Numbered from the stretch's first letter, positions 49,835 to 59,975 are shown. The stretch: DNA of 64,000 nt from JBFHFS01 sp041583495 (GCA_041583495.1 JBFHFS010000001.1:124001-188000); one strand, 5' to 3'. The notes: generated by a model not told the origin, from the sequence alone. Numbers and translations are program-made.

Positions 49835-52150
49835 TTAAAAAGGGTAACCAATCGCAAAATTAAAATTAACATCGCTCCAGTTAAGGGATCCAGCAACGGG
49901 AATCCATCGTTGGCCGGAGGTTAGGGAGGGATCGTAGGTTTTGAGGCCCATATCCACACGAAAAATAAAGTATTTAAAATCGAAACGGGTTCCAAAACCG
50001 GTTCCCACGGCTAGCTGGCTGGCAAAAGTGTTTAGCTTAAAGACCCCCCCGTCGAGGCTTGTATCCTCACTCAATCCCCAGATATTACCAACATCCATAA
50101 ACAGGGCTCCCTCGAGCAGCCAGAAGAGTTTAAAACGATACTCCACATTAAATTCGAGTTTAATATCGCCTGTTTGGTTGTAAAAGCTCGAAGAATCATC
50201 ACTGTAACTGCCCGGACCCAGACCACGGACGGGCCAGGCTCTGATACTATTGGCTCCACCCGAAAAATATCGTTTCTCGAAAGGCAGAACATTATAGTTG
50301 CCATAAGGCACTCCTATCCCCCCGAAAAAACGATAGACAATAGAGTTATTGCTGTCAATCAGATTGTGGTATCTTAGATCCAGGTCGGTTTTTACGTATT
50401 GAGCATACCGAATGCCCAGTAATTCATTATAGGAGTTGTTGTTCCCCGAGTTCCAGAGAGGAGACACCAGATCCAACAGGTTTCCTGCCGATTCAACATT
50501 GGTTTTAAAATACCAGAAGTCGGTATTCTCGCCCAATATCTGCTGGTTCATCAAGTACGAATAACTCATATCCACAATGAGGTGGTCCTGATAGGAGTAC
50601 TCTAAAAAGGTATCTTCTATCAGGTCCCAGAAATCGTCATTCACCTGGGGTATATTAACCAGGTTAAACTCCAGAGGATAAAACGAGTGGGTAACATATT
50701 TCGAAGAGCGCCAGTTATACCCCATTCGGACATTGGCAATGGTTCTTGTATAGTCGGGCCGGTTTTGATAGTTATAGGCCAATGCAATGGTGGTTTTGGG
50801 GTTGTATCTTTGCCGAAATCGCTCGATCTTGAGAGGCAGCCAAAATTTGGCAAGCACAATGGAGGCCTCAGTCCCCACCTCCAGGGTATTAAACTGCGAC
50901 TGAGAGGAACTTACAAATTGATTCTCCTGAGCCAACCGGGTATTGAGAGAAAAGAGCTCCCCTCCCCTGAAAAGATTTTTATGCTGATAGGTAAAGCTCC
51001 CTGCCGCCCCCAGGTTTCCGGATGAGTTGGTCCCCTCAAGATCGACCGTATAAGACTGATATTTCCCCGGGGATAATTGGATAACACAATCCAAAAGCTT
51101 TTCACCCAGAGGAGTTACCCCCGTCGTTGTCTCCCTGAACCGGACATTGATGTATTTAAAAAGCCTTAGCCCCCTGAGAAGCGATTGAGTACGCTCTACC
51201 AGATCGGCATTATACAGGTCGCCCGGAAAAATATAATTGGAGTTTGTGAGTAATTCGGGTTTAAATGGCAGTGTTCCCTGATGCACAATGATACAATTTT
51301 GCAATTCCAGGGTATCCTGACCTGAGACATCCTCCTGGCCTGAGATTAGGAGATTCTCATTACCCTCACCCACATGAAACACCACATTACGTATTCGGTA
51401 ACGCCGGTGATGTAACGAATCCTTATTGCCAGGTGCCTGAACCGGAGGAATTATAAAGAGGGAGTCATTCACCCGATGTGCCCCCACGGTGCTATCGGAT
51501 AGAAAATAGATATACTCTTCATTAAAAGCATAAAACCCCTGATTTCGCAGATCACGGGTAATTCTCTCCCGCTCCTCCTGATGGACGGCAACCGAAAAGG
51601 GCCGCCCCCGCTTCAACAGGGTATTAATGGTATCACTATGCACCCTTTTGATCAAGCTGTCGTCGGCAATGGCAAAATCGACCCGATTAAGTCGATATCT
51701 GGGCCCTGGGTTAATGGTATAAACCACTTTGGCCTTCTTCGGGGAGACATACAAAACGGTATCTTCAACCCTGGCCTGGAAATAGCCTCTGTTTTTCAGG
51801 AAGAGCGCCAGCTGTTGATCGGACTGTTCCACCAGGTAGGGATCGAAAACCACAGGTTCTTCACCAATGCGGCGCAGCCAGGTATTAATGCCCTTTTTGT
51901 CGCTCTTTCCCGAAAGATTATAGAGACCCAGATGAAACTTCCAGAAACCCAGTATTCTTAGATTTTCATGTTGACGGAGGTAGGGTTTAAGTTCATCACG
52001 CCCCACAGAACTCGCCTTATTTTTGATGCGAACGCTGGCCAGCAGATGTTGATCATCGGGGATGAACTTGGTTGAATTACATCCGGCCGATAAAAACAAA
52101 ATCAAAAGCAAACTCCAAATGAAGCCGGTCTTTATTTGTGCATGCCCCAT
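49835..52150 (-). CDS. tamL: TamL-type Omp85 (BamA/TamA family) outer membrane lipoprotein
   Basis: 771 residues. The N-terminal signal IWSLLLILFLSAGC ends in a lipobox with Cys24, so unlike BamA it is predicted to be a lipoprotein. POTRA domains cover roughly residues 30-390 (DDQHLLASVRIKN, GPRYRLNRVDFAI), and the C-terminal half is a beta-barrel with FFGGIGVPYGN, RYFSGGANSIRAW (the GxNSxRGY-like lid motif) and FGTRFDFKYFIFRVDMG. Lipidated TamA-like proteins (TamL) are known from Bacteroidota and act with TamB in outer membrane biogenesis; tamB is not in the window. Divergent from the RNA methyltransferase gene. Confidence 0.9.
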   Translation of the reverse strand: MGHAQIKTGFIWSLLLILFLSAGCNSTKFIPDDQHLLASVRIKNKASSVGRDELKPYLRQHENLRILGFWKFHLGLYNLSGKSDKKGINTWLRRIGEEPVVFDPYLVEQSDQQLALFLKNRGYFQARVEDTVLYVSPKKAKVVYTINPGPRYRLNRVDFAIADDSLIKRVHSDTINTLLKRGRPFSVAVHQEERERITRDLRNQGFYAFNEEYIYFLSDSTVGAHRVNDSLFIIPPVQAPGNKDSLHHRRYRIRNVVFHVGEGNENLLISGQEDVSGQDTLELQNCIIVHQGTLPFKPELLTNSNYIFPGDLYNADLVERTQSLLRGLRLFKYINVRFRETTTGVTPLGEKLLDCVIQLSPGKYQSYTVDLEGTNSSGNLGAAGSFTYQHKNLFRGGELFSLNTRLAQENQFVSSSQSQFNTLEVGTEASIVLAKFWLPLKIERFRQRYNPKTTIALAYNYQNRPDYTRTIANVRMGYNWRSSKYVTHSFYPLEFNLVNIPQVNDDFWDLIEDTFLEYSYQDHLIVDMSYSYLMNQQILGENTDFWYFKTNVESAGNLLDLVSPLWNSGNNNSYNELLGIRYAQYVKTDLDLRYHNLIDSNNSIVYRFFGGIGVPYGNYNVLPFEKRYFSGGANSIRAWPVRGLGPGSYSDDSSSFYNQTGDIKLEFNVEYRFKLFWLLEGALFMDVGNIWGLSEDTSLDGGVFKLNTFASQLAVGTGFGTRFDFKYFIFRVDMGLKTYDPSLTSGQRWIPVAGSLNWSDVNFNFAIGYPF

Positions 52151-52260
52151 AGCCCTATAAACTTAACAATTTAACAAGAGGAAGGCAAAGCCTATTATTG
52201 CCCACTTTTTCATAGTTTTGCAAAGATGGTCATTTGTTAATTAAATTGACAGTAATATTA

Positions 52261-52268
52261 TAATTTTG
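52261..52268 (+). promoter_or_regulatory. Candidate -7 element upstream of the RNA methyltransferase
   Basis: TAATTTTG, followed by C, matches TAnnTTTG 20 bp before the ATG at 52289. A TTTG at 52233-52236 lies 24 nt upstream, slightly far for the -33 element. A second TAGTTTTG occurs at 52213-52220. Confidence 0.45.
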
Positions 52269-52288
52269 CTGCCAAAGGAGAACCAAAC

Positions 52289-53071
52289 ATGTCCGAAAAA
52301 ATCAAAAAAAAACAAATTCGTTCCCTGGGACTTAAGAAATTCCGCGATCAATGGTCGATGTTCGTCGCAGAAGGCCCCAAACTGATTAACGACCTAATGG
52401 CCTCCGGAATGGATCCACAACTCCTGCTGACCACGGATGGTAAAAAGACAGAATTCCCCTCCTCATCCGAAAATATTGAAATCGTTTCGGAGGCGGAATT
52501 AAAGAAGTTCAGTTTTTTAAAAACCCCTCAAAAGGTAGTGGCTGTTTTCATAAAGCCCCTATGGCATTTAAGCGATGAGGAGTGGAACTCCGGTATAACC
52601 CTTTGCCTGGATGGCATTCAGGATCCGGGCAACATGGGCACCATTATTCGGTTGGCCGACTGGTTTGGTTTTTCCCACCTGGTTTGCAGCCCCGACACAG
52701 CCGACGTTTTCAACCCCAAAGTAGTACAGGCTTCAATGGGAGCCATCGCACGGGTTAAAGTAATCTATACCCCTCTACCCGAATTTTGCCAATTGGCCAT
52801 TGAAAAATACAACTTACCTGTATTGGGAACCTTTATGGATGGTGAAAATCTTTATTCCACGAACCTTCCCTCTAAAGGATTGATCATCATGGGCAACGAA
52901 GGTTCGGGCATCCGAACGGAAACGGAACAAATGGTGACTCGCCGGCTTACCATTCCGGCTTTTTCGGAGGACTCAACAACGGGCATGGAATCACTCAATG
53001 TAGGAGTGGCAACAGCTATTGTTTGTTCCGAATTCAAGAGGCAGCAGCATTATTCCGACTATTCGAAATAA
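52289..53071 (+). CDS. TrmH-family (SpoU) RNA 2'-O-ribose methyltransferase
   Basis: 260 residues. N-terminal substrate-binding part (IRSLGLKKFRDQWSMFVAEG) and C-terminal SPOUT knot with motif 1 LDGIQDPGNMGTIIRLADWF, motif 2 IMGNEGSGIR and motif 3 ESLNVGVATAIVCSEF. Methylates a ribose in tRNA or rRNA using SAM; the exact site cannot be assigned. The 3' end overlaps the convergent porT gene by 13 bp. Confidence 0.95.
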   Translation: MSEKIKKKQIRSLGLKKFRDQWSMFVAEGPKLINDLMASGMDPQLLLTTDGKKTEFPSSSENIEIVSEAELKKFSFLKTPQKVVAVFIKPLWHLSDEEWNSGITLCLDGIQDPGNMGTIIRLADWFGFSHLVCSPDTADVFNPKVVQASMGAIARVKVIYTPLPEFCQLAIEKYNLPVLGTFMDGENLYSTNLPSKGLIIMGNEGSGIRTETEQMVTRRLTIPAFSEDSTTGMESLNVGVATAIVCSEFKRQQHYSDYSK

Positions 53072-53814
53072 AAAGTAAACACGAATAAACGGGAGGACAA
53101 CCGGTCGAGAACACCCGTATACAAAACATCTTCGGGTTCACCAGTCCCTGCCGGGTTCAGCATATTTCGTAAGCCAATAGACATCTTAGCTTCAGTAGAG
53201 AGCCTGAAATAGGTAAGATACATATCAAAACCTGCGCCAAATTCCACATAAAGGTCGGTAGAATTAAGTAAAATACCATCCTTCTTGCTCTTGGCTAAAT
53301 CGACACGCGGATTAATCCCCCCCACTAGATAAGGTTTAAAATTGGTCATCCGGGCACCATTGAATTTTAACAGAAATGGGAATTCGAGAAAGGTCGATTT
53401 AAGTTCGATTGGGCTTTCATCCCGCACCCCGTCATCGATAAACCACAAATCGCGTTGGCCAAAACTAATGCCCGGAAGAAAGCGCAGGTTAAAATAGCGG
53501 TTAAGCCGGAGGCTGGATACAATTCCAATATTGAGGCCCGGGTTTAGGTTGACGACCTCCCCAAACCTGCCCTCAACGCCCGCAATGCGATCCTCGACAT
53601 CTTTGTGCACCACCCTGAAATCCATGGAATTAAATCCAATAAGAAAGCCAAAATGCAAGGGTCGATGGTCGAAACCCGGCAAATTCTGCATTTTCTTCTC
53701 AGCCTCCTGAGCAAATGAAAAAGATGAAGAAAACAGCAACAAGGAAAGCAATAGAGTTCTCAAACGATATTTTGTTTTTTTCTTAAACGGCCAGATTCTC
53801 ATATTATTGTTCAC
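53059..53814 (-). CDS. porT: PorT-family outer membrane protein (type IX secretion)
   Basis: 251 residues: positively charged N-terminus, signal peptide (TLLLSLLLFSSSFSFAQ), then NLPGFDHRPLHFGFLIGFNS, a segment characteristic of PorT/SprT, and an eight-stranded barrel-like C-terminal part ending in a terminal Phe-Glu strand (LFVFTFYFE). PorT is needed for type IX secretion in Porphyromonas and Flavobacterium. The ubiE-porT adjacency, with 4-bp overlap here, is common in Bacteroidota and supports the call. Confidence 0.85.
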   Translation of the reverse strand: MNNNMRIWPFKKKTKYRLRTLLLSLLLFSSSFSFAQEAEKKMQNLPGFDHRPLHFGFLIGFNSMDFRVVHKDVEDRIAGVEGRFGEVVNLNPGLNIGIVSSLRLNRYFNLRFLPGISFGQRDLWFIDDGVRDESPIELKSTFLEFPFLLKFNGARMTNFKPYLVGGINPRVDLAKSKKDGILLNSTDLYVEFGAGFDMYLTYFRLSTEAKMSIGLRNMLNPAGTGEPEDVLYTGVLDRLSSRLFVFTFYFE

Positions 53815-54542
53815 CCTTTTTTCTCCGCCAGATAAATGGTGGCAATTCCAAAGGTTTGGGGCATCGATTTAACAGGAACAAGCCCGGCCTGAACCAGTTG
53901 TTGTTCGAATTCGGCCCCTTCGGGAAAAGCCTTTACGGAAGCCGGCAAATAAGTGTAAGCCGCCCGGTTTTGCGAAATCAGGCCACCCCACCAGGGCAAT
54001 ATCCGGGTAAAGTAGAAGTTGTAGAGCTGCTTAAAGGGAAACCTGTTGGGTTTGGAAAACTCAAGGACCACCAGCCGTCCTCCGGGTTTTAAAACTCTGG
54101 CCATTTCGCCAAGTCCCCGCTGAAGGTCCTCAAAATTACGAACCCCAAACGCCACCATCACCGCGTCAAACAAATTTTTTTCGAACGGCAAATTTTCCGA
54201 GTCGGCCTGCCGAAGATGAATGGTATGCTGGCGCCCATATTTAAGGACCTTTTGCTGAGCTATCCTGAGCATGCCCTCGGAGATGTCGATGGCTTGCACT
54301 CCGGCGGGTTTAATGCGACAGGCTTCCAATGCCAAATCGGCTGTTCCGGTGGCCACATCGAGGATGGATGCCGCCGGCAGATCAGCCAACAAGTTAACGA
54401 CCCGCTTGCGCCAGAGTTTGTCGATTCCAAATGAAAGCCATCGATTAAGCAAATCGTAACGGGGAGCAATGCTGTTAAACATCGACTCCACCTGTTCTTT
54501 TTTCGTTCCCTGCTGGTTAATGTATGGTTTAACCTTTTCCAT
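53811..54542 (-). CDS. ubiE: Demethylmenaquinone methyltransferase
   Basis: 243 residues. YDLLNRWLSFGIDKLWRKRV is the UbiE/MenG signature; the SAM-binding motif is LDVATGTADLALEACRI, and LKPGGRLVVLEFSKPNRFPF is the second signature. Methylates demethylmenaquinone (in an anaerobe, the menaquinone branch, also called MenG). Its start overlaps the end of purL by 14 bp, so it is coupled with purL and porT. Confidence 0.96.
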   Translation of the reverse strand: MEKVKPYINQQGTKKEQVESMFNSIAPRYDLLNRWLSFGIDKLWRKRVVNLLADLPAASILDVATGTADLALEACRIKPAGVQAIDISEGMLRIAQQKVLKYGRQHTIHLRQADSENLPFEKNLFDAVMVAFGVRNFEDLQRGLGEMARVLKPGGRLVVLEFSKPNRFPFKQLYNFYFTRILPWWGGLISQNRAAYTYLPASVKAFPEGAEFEQQLVQAGLVPVKSMPQTFGIATIYLAEKKG

Positions 54543-56760
54543 CTGCCCAAAGCTTTAACCTATTTTCAAAAGCCTTCTTCATCTCATCCACAAACCCAAA
54601 GGATTCATCATCCACGCGGATCTCACCTTTGGTCACGTGGCCAAGGATGGAAAAGGGGACCTCACGTTCCACCATGAAATCGACGAAGTCGTCCTGTTTC
54701 TCGGGAGAGACTGAGACCACGACTCTGCCCTGAGCTTCCCCAAAGAGAAACGCATCTTTTCGCACTTCCGCATCGGTGGTAATATCAAACCCAAACTCAA
54801 GAGAGATGGCACTTTCGAGCAATGCAAAGAAAAGACCACCGCTGGAAACATCATGAACCGAGCGAACCAGTTCGCCATCGATAAGACCCGTGATGGTTTT
54901 GTTCAACTCTTTTTCCTCATCAAGATTAACATAGGGAGGCAAGGAGACATCCACGCCATGGATCAATTGCAGATATTCCGATCCATTGACATCGTCTTTT
55001 GAACGGCCCAAAATAAAGATCATATCTCCTTTACGCTTAAAGAAGAGGGTCGTATGACGATCAGCATTGCCAATCACCCCAAGCATCCCGATTATTGGCG
55101 ATGGAATAACCGGCTTGATGAGGCCGCCCTCAGACCGCTGATTATAGAAACTAACGTTTCCACTGATAACCGGCACATCAAAGAATTTACAGGCATCGGC
55201 CAGCCCCTTCACCGACGCCACAAAGTCGGCATAGGCCTCCGGATCGTAAGGACTTCCAAAATTAAGGCAATCAGAGATAGCCAGGGGTCTTCCACCAGCA
55301 CATACAATATTGCGAACGGCCTCGGCCACAGATATCCGTGCCCCGTTATAAGGATCGGAGGTAAAATAGGCCGGGTTACTATCAATCGTTGCCAGAAGAG
55401 CCTTTTTCCCACTGTTGATCTCGATGATACTGGCATCCGATGGAAATTTAGCACTCTGAGCCTCTTTTTTAGCGCTTTTTGCAAACTTTTGAATCAGCCA
55501 TTTTTTAGAGGCCACATTCAACGATTTCATCATTTTATCGACAACCGCGGGATAATGATCCGGCTCGGGCAGGTCATCCACGTTATAGCTTTTAGGCAAA
55601 TTCCGATGGGAGGTCATTTCCCGTTCATAGACGGGGGAGAGTTCACCCAGACCAAGATATTTAGCAGGGAATTCGGCCAGTACTTCCTCTCCTTTTAAAC
55701 ACTTAAAGAGGCCACTGTCGTTAACCAGACCGATCACCCCAATGGAGAGTTGAAATTCGTCGGCGACGGACTGAATGAGGTCCTGATTTTCGGGGGAAAA
55801 GCAAATCAGCATTCGGCCCCAGGTTTCAGAGATCAGGATCTCACGAACCGAAAGGTCCTTTTCCCGCAAGGGAACGCCTTCGAGCATAACATCCACGCCG
55901 CTGTTTCCACGGGCCACCATTTCGGTAACTGCACCAACAATACCCTGAGCACCAACCGATTGAACACCAACTAACAATTTACCATCAATTAATTTCTTGA
56001 GTATCTTATGGAGTTTCTTTTCAATCTCTATGCTGCGCATTTGGTCGACAGAAATGCTTTTAGTTTGTTTCTCAGAAATTACATCTGCCTCAAAAGCATC
56101 GGCATCAATGCCATCACGTCCTGTTGGAACGCCTAAAATAGCCACCAGATTTCCGGCGCCCTGAGCCACGGCCGACATCAAATCCTCTTTAGCGGCCACT
56201 CCAACCGACATGGTATTCACAATAGGACTTGAGTTGAAACCTTTGTTAAAATAAACCTCTCCGCCCACCACCGGAACGTCAAACCCCTTTTCAAAGTCGG
56301 TAAGGCCTTCGATAACTTCAGAGAAGAGCCAGGCGGCGGTATCGCGCTCGGGATCACCAAACCGCAGTGAGTTAAGAATAGCCACGGGTCGTGCACCCAT
56401 GGAAAAGATGTCCCGGTTCACCACCCTTGCTCCGGTAGAGGCGCCCAACCTGGGTTGAACGGCACAGGGATGATTGTGGGATTCCAGTTTAAACACGGCC
56501 ACCTCATTGTTGCCAATATCGACGACCCCGGCACTTTCCTTTCCGGCCTCCACAATTACCTGTTCTCCTTTTTTGGGAAGGAGGTTCAGCCATTTTCTTG
56601 AATTTTTATAACTCGCATGTTCGGACCATAGAATTGAAAATAACTCAAGCTCAAGCTGATTAGGCAAACGCCCCAGAATAACCTTCATCTTTTCAAACTC
56701 TTCTGATGTTAAATTCATCAGTTCCGCATCAGCTATCGAAGTCTCTAAAATATGGTTCAT
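54529..56760 (-). CDS. purL: Phosphoribosylformylglycinamidine synthase, small PurL type
   Basis: 743 residues from the Met at 56760, preferred over an upstream Met at 56871 because family similarity starts with TSEEFEKMKVILGRLPNQLE. It converts FGAR to FGAM in purine synthesis. Motifs include SEHASYKNSRKWL, FKLESHNHPCAVQP and GASTGARVVNRDIFSMGARP, then the second half with SDCLNFGSPYDPEAY and VHDVSSGGLFFALLESA. This is the stand-alone type that needs PurS and PurQ, not the roughly 1200-residue single-chain enzyme that many Bacteroidota have. Neither partner gene is in the window. Confidence 0.95.
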   Translation of the reverse strand: MNHILETSIADAELMNLTSEEFEKMKVILGRLPNQLELELFSILWSEHASYKNSRKWLNLLPKKGEQVIVEAGKESAGVVDIGNNEVAVFKLESHNHPCAVQPRLGASTGARVVNRDIFSMGARPVAILNSLRFGDPERDTAAWLFSEVIEGLTDFEKGFDVPVVGGEVYFNKGFNSSPIVNTMSVGVAAKEDLMSAVAQGAGNLVAILGVPTGRDGIDADAFEADVISEKQTKSISVDQMRSIEIEKKLHKILKKLIDGKLLVGVQSVGAQGIVGAVTEMVARGNSGVDVMLEGVPLREKDLSVREILISETWGRMLICFSPENQDLIQSVADEFQLSIGVIGLVNDSGLFKCLKGEEVLAEFPAKYLGLGELSPVYEREMTSHRNLPKSYNVDDLPEPDHYPAVVDKMMKSLNVASKKWLIQKFAKSAKKEAQSAKFPSDASIIEINSGKKALLATIDSNPAYFTSDPYNGARISVAEAVRNIVCAGGRPLAISDCLNFGSPYDPEAYADFVASVKGLADACKFFDVPVISGNVSFYNQRSEGGLIKPVIPSPIIGMLGVIGNADRHTTLFFKRKGDMIFILGRSKDDVNGSEYLQLIHGVDVSLPPYVNLDEEKELNKTITGLIDGELVRSVHDVSSGGLFFALLESAISLEFGFDITTDAEVRKDAFLFGEAQGRVVVSVSPEKQDDFVDFMVEREVPFSILGHVTKGEIRVDDESFGFVDEMKKAFENRLKLWADGKG

Positions 56761-56893
56761 AATCTGATTTTTTTGTTCCGGTAAGAATATCACAAACAAT
56801 GTTTTTGGGTACATTTGTGTCACCGTATCGACGATTGTTCGGTTTTGAAAATTAGAAAAAAATCCTAACATTACAAACTACGGGGCATAAATA

Positions 56894-57001
56894 CGTGAAA
56901 CGAACCCCGCAAAAAACAGGTCACGCTCCCGATAAAAAAATCGGGACAGGGAATGTAATCTTATTGACACAGAATTTGTCCCGTTTGTTTTGCGGCAGGC
57001 G
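56894..57001 (+). repeat. Dispersed leader-like element, copy B (upstream of the SDR gene)
   Basis: Box 1 GTGAAACGAACCCCG, hairpin GCTCCCGAT/ATCGGGACA around A7, and box 3 TTTGTCCCGTTTGTTTTGC then GGCAGG. This is the most divergent of the three copies but keeps the order and the direction relative to the downstream gene at 57074. Confidence 0.65.
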
Positions 57002-57073
57002 CATGATTATCTTTAAGTGAGTTCCCCGAATCGAATTAGGGATGACCCAAAAAAACAAACCATAATAAGCCCA

Positions 57074-57829
57074 ATGAAAAAGAAAGCCATGATTACCGGT
57101 GCTACATCAGGGATAGGAAAAGCCTGTGCCTTGATGCTGGCTCGAAACGGGTTCGATTTGATCATCACCGGAAGACGCAAAGAACGTTTGGAAGAGTTAT
57201 CCCAGGAAATAGAGCGTGGTGGCACCCGGATAAAAGTGCTCTGCTTTGATGTTCGGGACCGGAAAGGGGCCCTGGATGCCTGGCAATCGCTTTCCGAAGA
57301 GTGGCAAAATCTTCACCTCCTTCTAAACAATGCAGGATTAGCCGCCGGAGCCGATCCCATCCAGGAAGGAGACTGGAACGACTGGGAACAGATGATCGAC
57401 ACCAACGTAAAGGGTTTGTTAACGATGAGCCAATTGGTAATTCCCGGCATGATTAGACGCAAACAGGGACATATCATTAACGTAAGCTCCATCGCGGGCA
57501 AGGAAGTGTATGCCAATGGGAATGTTTATTGCGCCTCCAAGCACGCTGTAGAGGCACTCACCAAGGGTATGCGCATCGATTTACTGCCTCATAATATAAA
57601 GGTATCCTCCATTTCACCGGGGATGGTAGAAACCGAATTTTCCGTTGTGCGCTACCACGGCGATAAAACCAGTGCCGATAAAGTGTATCAGGGTCTCACG
57701 CCCCTTTCGGCAGAAGACGTGGCCGAAGCCGTTGAGTTCATGGTGACGCGGCCGGCCCATGTAAACGTGAACGATCTGCTATTAATGCCTGCCAGACAGG
57801 CAAATGCGACCTATAACTACCGGGATTAG
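57074..57829 (+). CDS. Short-chain dehydrogenase/reductase (SDR)
   Basis: 251 residues from the ATG at 57074; a GTG at 57017 would add 19 residues unlike the family. Classical SDR: cofactor loop TGATSGIGKACAL, NNAGLAAG, catalytic Ser in NVSSIAGKEVYANG, and YCASKHAVEAL with the Tyr-x-x-x-Lys pair. RRKE after the second strand suggests NADP preference. It resembles YdfG-like dehydrogenases acting on serine or 3-hydroxy acids; substrate not determinable. Confidence 0.94.
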   Translation: MKKKAMITGATSGIGKACALMLARNGFDLIITGRRKERLEELSQEIERGGTRIKVLCFDVRDRKGALDAWQSLSEEWQNLHLLLNNAGLAAGADPIQEGDWNDWEQMIDTNVKGLLTMSQLVIPGMIRRKQGHIINVSSIAGKEVYANGNVYCASKHAVEALTKGMRIDLLPHNIKVSSISPGMVETEFSVVRYHGDKTSADKVYQGLTPLSAEDVAEAVEFMVTRPAHVNVNDLLLMPARQANATYNYRD

Positions 57830-58003
57830 CGCTGGAAGGAATAAAAAACCGGGAATTCAATAAAGGCCAACCGAGAGGGTGCATTCAGGTCATCAGAGAG
57901 CAGACACCCATCAAAGAGTCCAGCCCCCATTTCATTGATATTTAAATCACTGGTGAAACTCAGAAAAAATTTGCACTTTTACCATACATTAATATATGGC
58001 GTC

Positions 58004-59407
58004 ATGCGTAAAACACTTCTCTCTGTATTATTTACTATAGCTCTGACAGTTAGCTCTTTTGGTCAACCCACCGACACGCTTGTTAATTTGGTTTACCGGC
58101 TGCGCATCTTCAGTGAGATCAACAGCACCAGCTGGATTCATACACAACGGGCCTTCGAGGAGGCCGAAGCCAGGAAGGCCAATGCCATATTACTTCATTT
58201 AAACACTTACGGGGGAGAAGTGGTATTTGCCGATTCCATTCGCACCCGGATTCTCAACAGCGCCATTCCCGTATATGTATTTATCGATAACAATGCGGCC
58301 AGCGCCGGGGCATTAATCTCTATTGCCTGCGACAGTATTTACATGCGTCCGGGCGCCAACATGGGTGCTGCCACCGTGGTGAATCAAACAGGCCAACAAA
58401 TGCCCGACAAATACCAGTCGTACATGCGCTCCACCATCCGGGCCACGGCCGAAGCCCATGGAAAAGACACCATCATCACCCCCACCGATACCCTCATTCG
58501 TTGGGTACGCGATCCTCAGATTGCCGAAGCCATGGTAGACGACCGCATCTCCATCCCGGGGGTGATAGATACCGGTAAGGTTCTTACCCTCACGGCCCTC
58601 GAAGCTATTAACCTTGGCTTTTGCGAGGGGACTGCCAACTCGGTAGAAGAAGTGATCGGGTTATTGAAATTAGAACCCTACACGATGGAGACTTTCGAAC
58701 CCTCATTTTACGACGGTCTAAAGGGCTTTTTAACCAGCCCTGTATTACGAGGCCTCCTAATTTTAATCATTCTGGGTGGTCTCTACTTTGAGCTCCAATC
58801 GCCAGGCGTAGGTTTTCCTCTAATTCTGGCCGCCGCAGCAGCAGTACTCTATTTTGCACCTCTCTACATCGATGGACTGGCAGCCAACTGGGAGATACTC
58901 TTATTTATTATTGGAGTGGTGCTCATTGCCTTAGAAGTATTTGTCATTCCGGGTTTTGGCATTGCCGGCATTTCCGGCATCATACTGGCCTTAACAGGAC
59001 TCGTGCTCAGCTTGCTGGAAAACAGAGCTTTCGACTTTTCACGGGTAGATGGGACGGCTTTCGTCACAGCCTTGCTCACTGTTTTCACCGGAATCATTGG
59101 TGGATTCATTCTTAGCATTTGGCTGAGTCAGAAGTTGCTTACTACGAACAAAGGCCCCTTTTCGAAACTGGCCCTTCAAACCTCCCAGCCCATCAGCGAA
59201 GGTTACCTGGGGGTGGATGCCAGCATGAAGAGCCTGGTGGGCTTAAATGGTAAATCGGTAACGGTTCTTCGCCCTTCGGGTCGCGTAGAAATTAACAACA
59301 AAGTATATGATGCCCGGGCTACAGAAGGATTTATTGAAAAAGATGAGGCCATTGAGGTAACCGGTTTTTGGGCGGGCCAATTGTATGTTAGACGTATGGA
59401 AGAATAA
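58004..59407 (+). CDS. NfeD-family protein (ClpP-like protease plus membrane and OB domain)
   Basis: 467 residues from the ATG at 58004, chosen because a signal peptide (KTLLSVLFTIALTVSSFGQ) follows; an ATG at 57935 is possible. The ClpP-like serine protease part contains NTYGGEVVFADSIRTRILNS and NNAASAGALISIACDSI with the nucleophile Ser; about five transmembrane helices lie at residues 240-370 (SPVLRGLLILIILGGLYFEL onward); the C-terminal OB-like NfeD domain has SLVGLNGKSVTVLRPSGRVE. Such long NfeD proteins partner with stomatin-like proteins; none is adjacent here. Confidence 0.93.
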   Translation: MRKTLLSVLFTIALTVSSFGQPTDTLVNLVYRLRIFSEINSTSWIHTQRAFEEAEARKANAILLHLNTYGGEVVFADSIRTRILNSAIPVYVFIDNNAASAGALISIACDSIYMRPGANMGAATVVNQTGQQMPDKYQSYMRSTIRATAEAHGKDTIITPTDTLIRWVRDPQIAEAMVDDRISIPGVIDTGKVLTLTALEAINLGFCEGTANSVEEVIGLLKLEPYTMETFEPSFYDGLKGFLTSPVLRGLLILIILGGLYFELQSPGVGFPLILAAAAAVLYFAPLYIDGLAANWEILLFIIGVVLIALEVFVIPGFGIAGISGIILALTGLVLSLLENRAFDFSRVDGTAFVTALLTVFTGIIGGFILSIWLSQKLLTTNKGPFSKLALQTSQPISEGYLGVDASMKSLVGLNGKSVTVLRPSGRVEINNKVYDARATEGFIEKDEAIEVTGFWAGQLYVRRMEE

Positions 59408-59741
59408 TTTTTGCTATCCAGAGAGTACAAAAACTGATGTTTTTTGTACTCTGAAGCAACACTCATAATACAACATTGTCATAACCACCTATAAATGTAG
59501 CCATTACAACAGCCTATAAATTTCAATTTTTTTGTTGTTTTTTTTTGCAGGTACTGTTGCATAGAATCAAAAATTACTACTTTTCCACCATAAAAGAAAA
59601 CCCTTCGGTGTGTAAAGGATTTTTGCAGGGATGAAAAACGAACGAATCAGCCGACTGGTATTCAATTACATGAATAAAAATTCACACAATAAAAAAAAAC
59701 AAATATTTTTATTATTAATTTTTTAACCTCAGAGTAGAATC
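59408..59741. other. 334-bp intergenic region with a stem-loop
   Basis: A 12-bp stem-loop AGAGTACAAAAA and its complement lies at 59422-59452 just after the NfeD stop and could act as its terminator, although no U-tract follows. The rest is very AT-rich with a T-tract at 59527-59555 and no clear gene or -7 element. Confidence 0.55.
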
Positions 59742-59951
59742 ATGAAATCAAAAAAGCTGCCACTAAAAAAGAGCGCTGAATTCGAATCCAACGAAAAAGC
59801 CAAAAAGGCAGGAGTGAAAACACCAAAGGTGAAACGGTCGAAAAAACCTTCGATCTATGATGACGATGATGAAATGGACGGTTTCATCCTAAACGACCAA
59901 GATTTTGGAGGCTTTAATGATTACGATGACGATGATGATGATTTTTATTAA
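59742..59951 (+). CDS. Small bipolar protein (basic head, poly-Asp tail)
   Basis: 69 residues. The first half is Lys-rich (KSKKLPLKKSAEFE, KKAGVKTPKVKRSKKP), the second half is acidic (YDDDDEMDGF, NDYDDDDDDFY). No family known to me and no membrane segment. A strong terminator 25 bp downstream and an isolated position with a 334-bp leader support a real, separately transcribed gene. The tail could bind a basic partner or metal ions; this is speculation. Confidence 0.75.
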   Translation: MKSKKLPLKKSAEFESNEKAKKAGVKTPKVKRSKKPSIYDDDDEMDGFILNDQDFGGFNDYDDDDDDFY

Positions 59952-59975
59952 CCAACTTATTTTAATTTGAAAAAA

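Noticed and set aside
54529..56871. Longer purL start at 56871
   Set aside because: The extra 37 residues have no family similarity; the Met at 56760 fits the family start.
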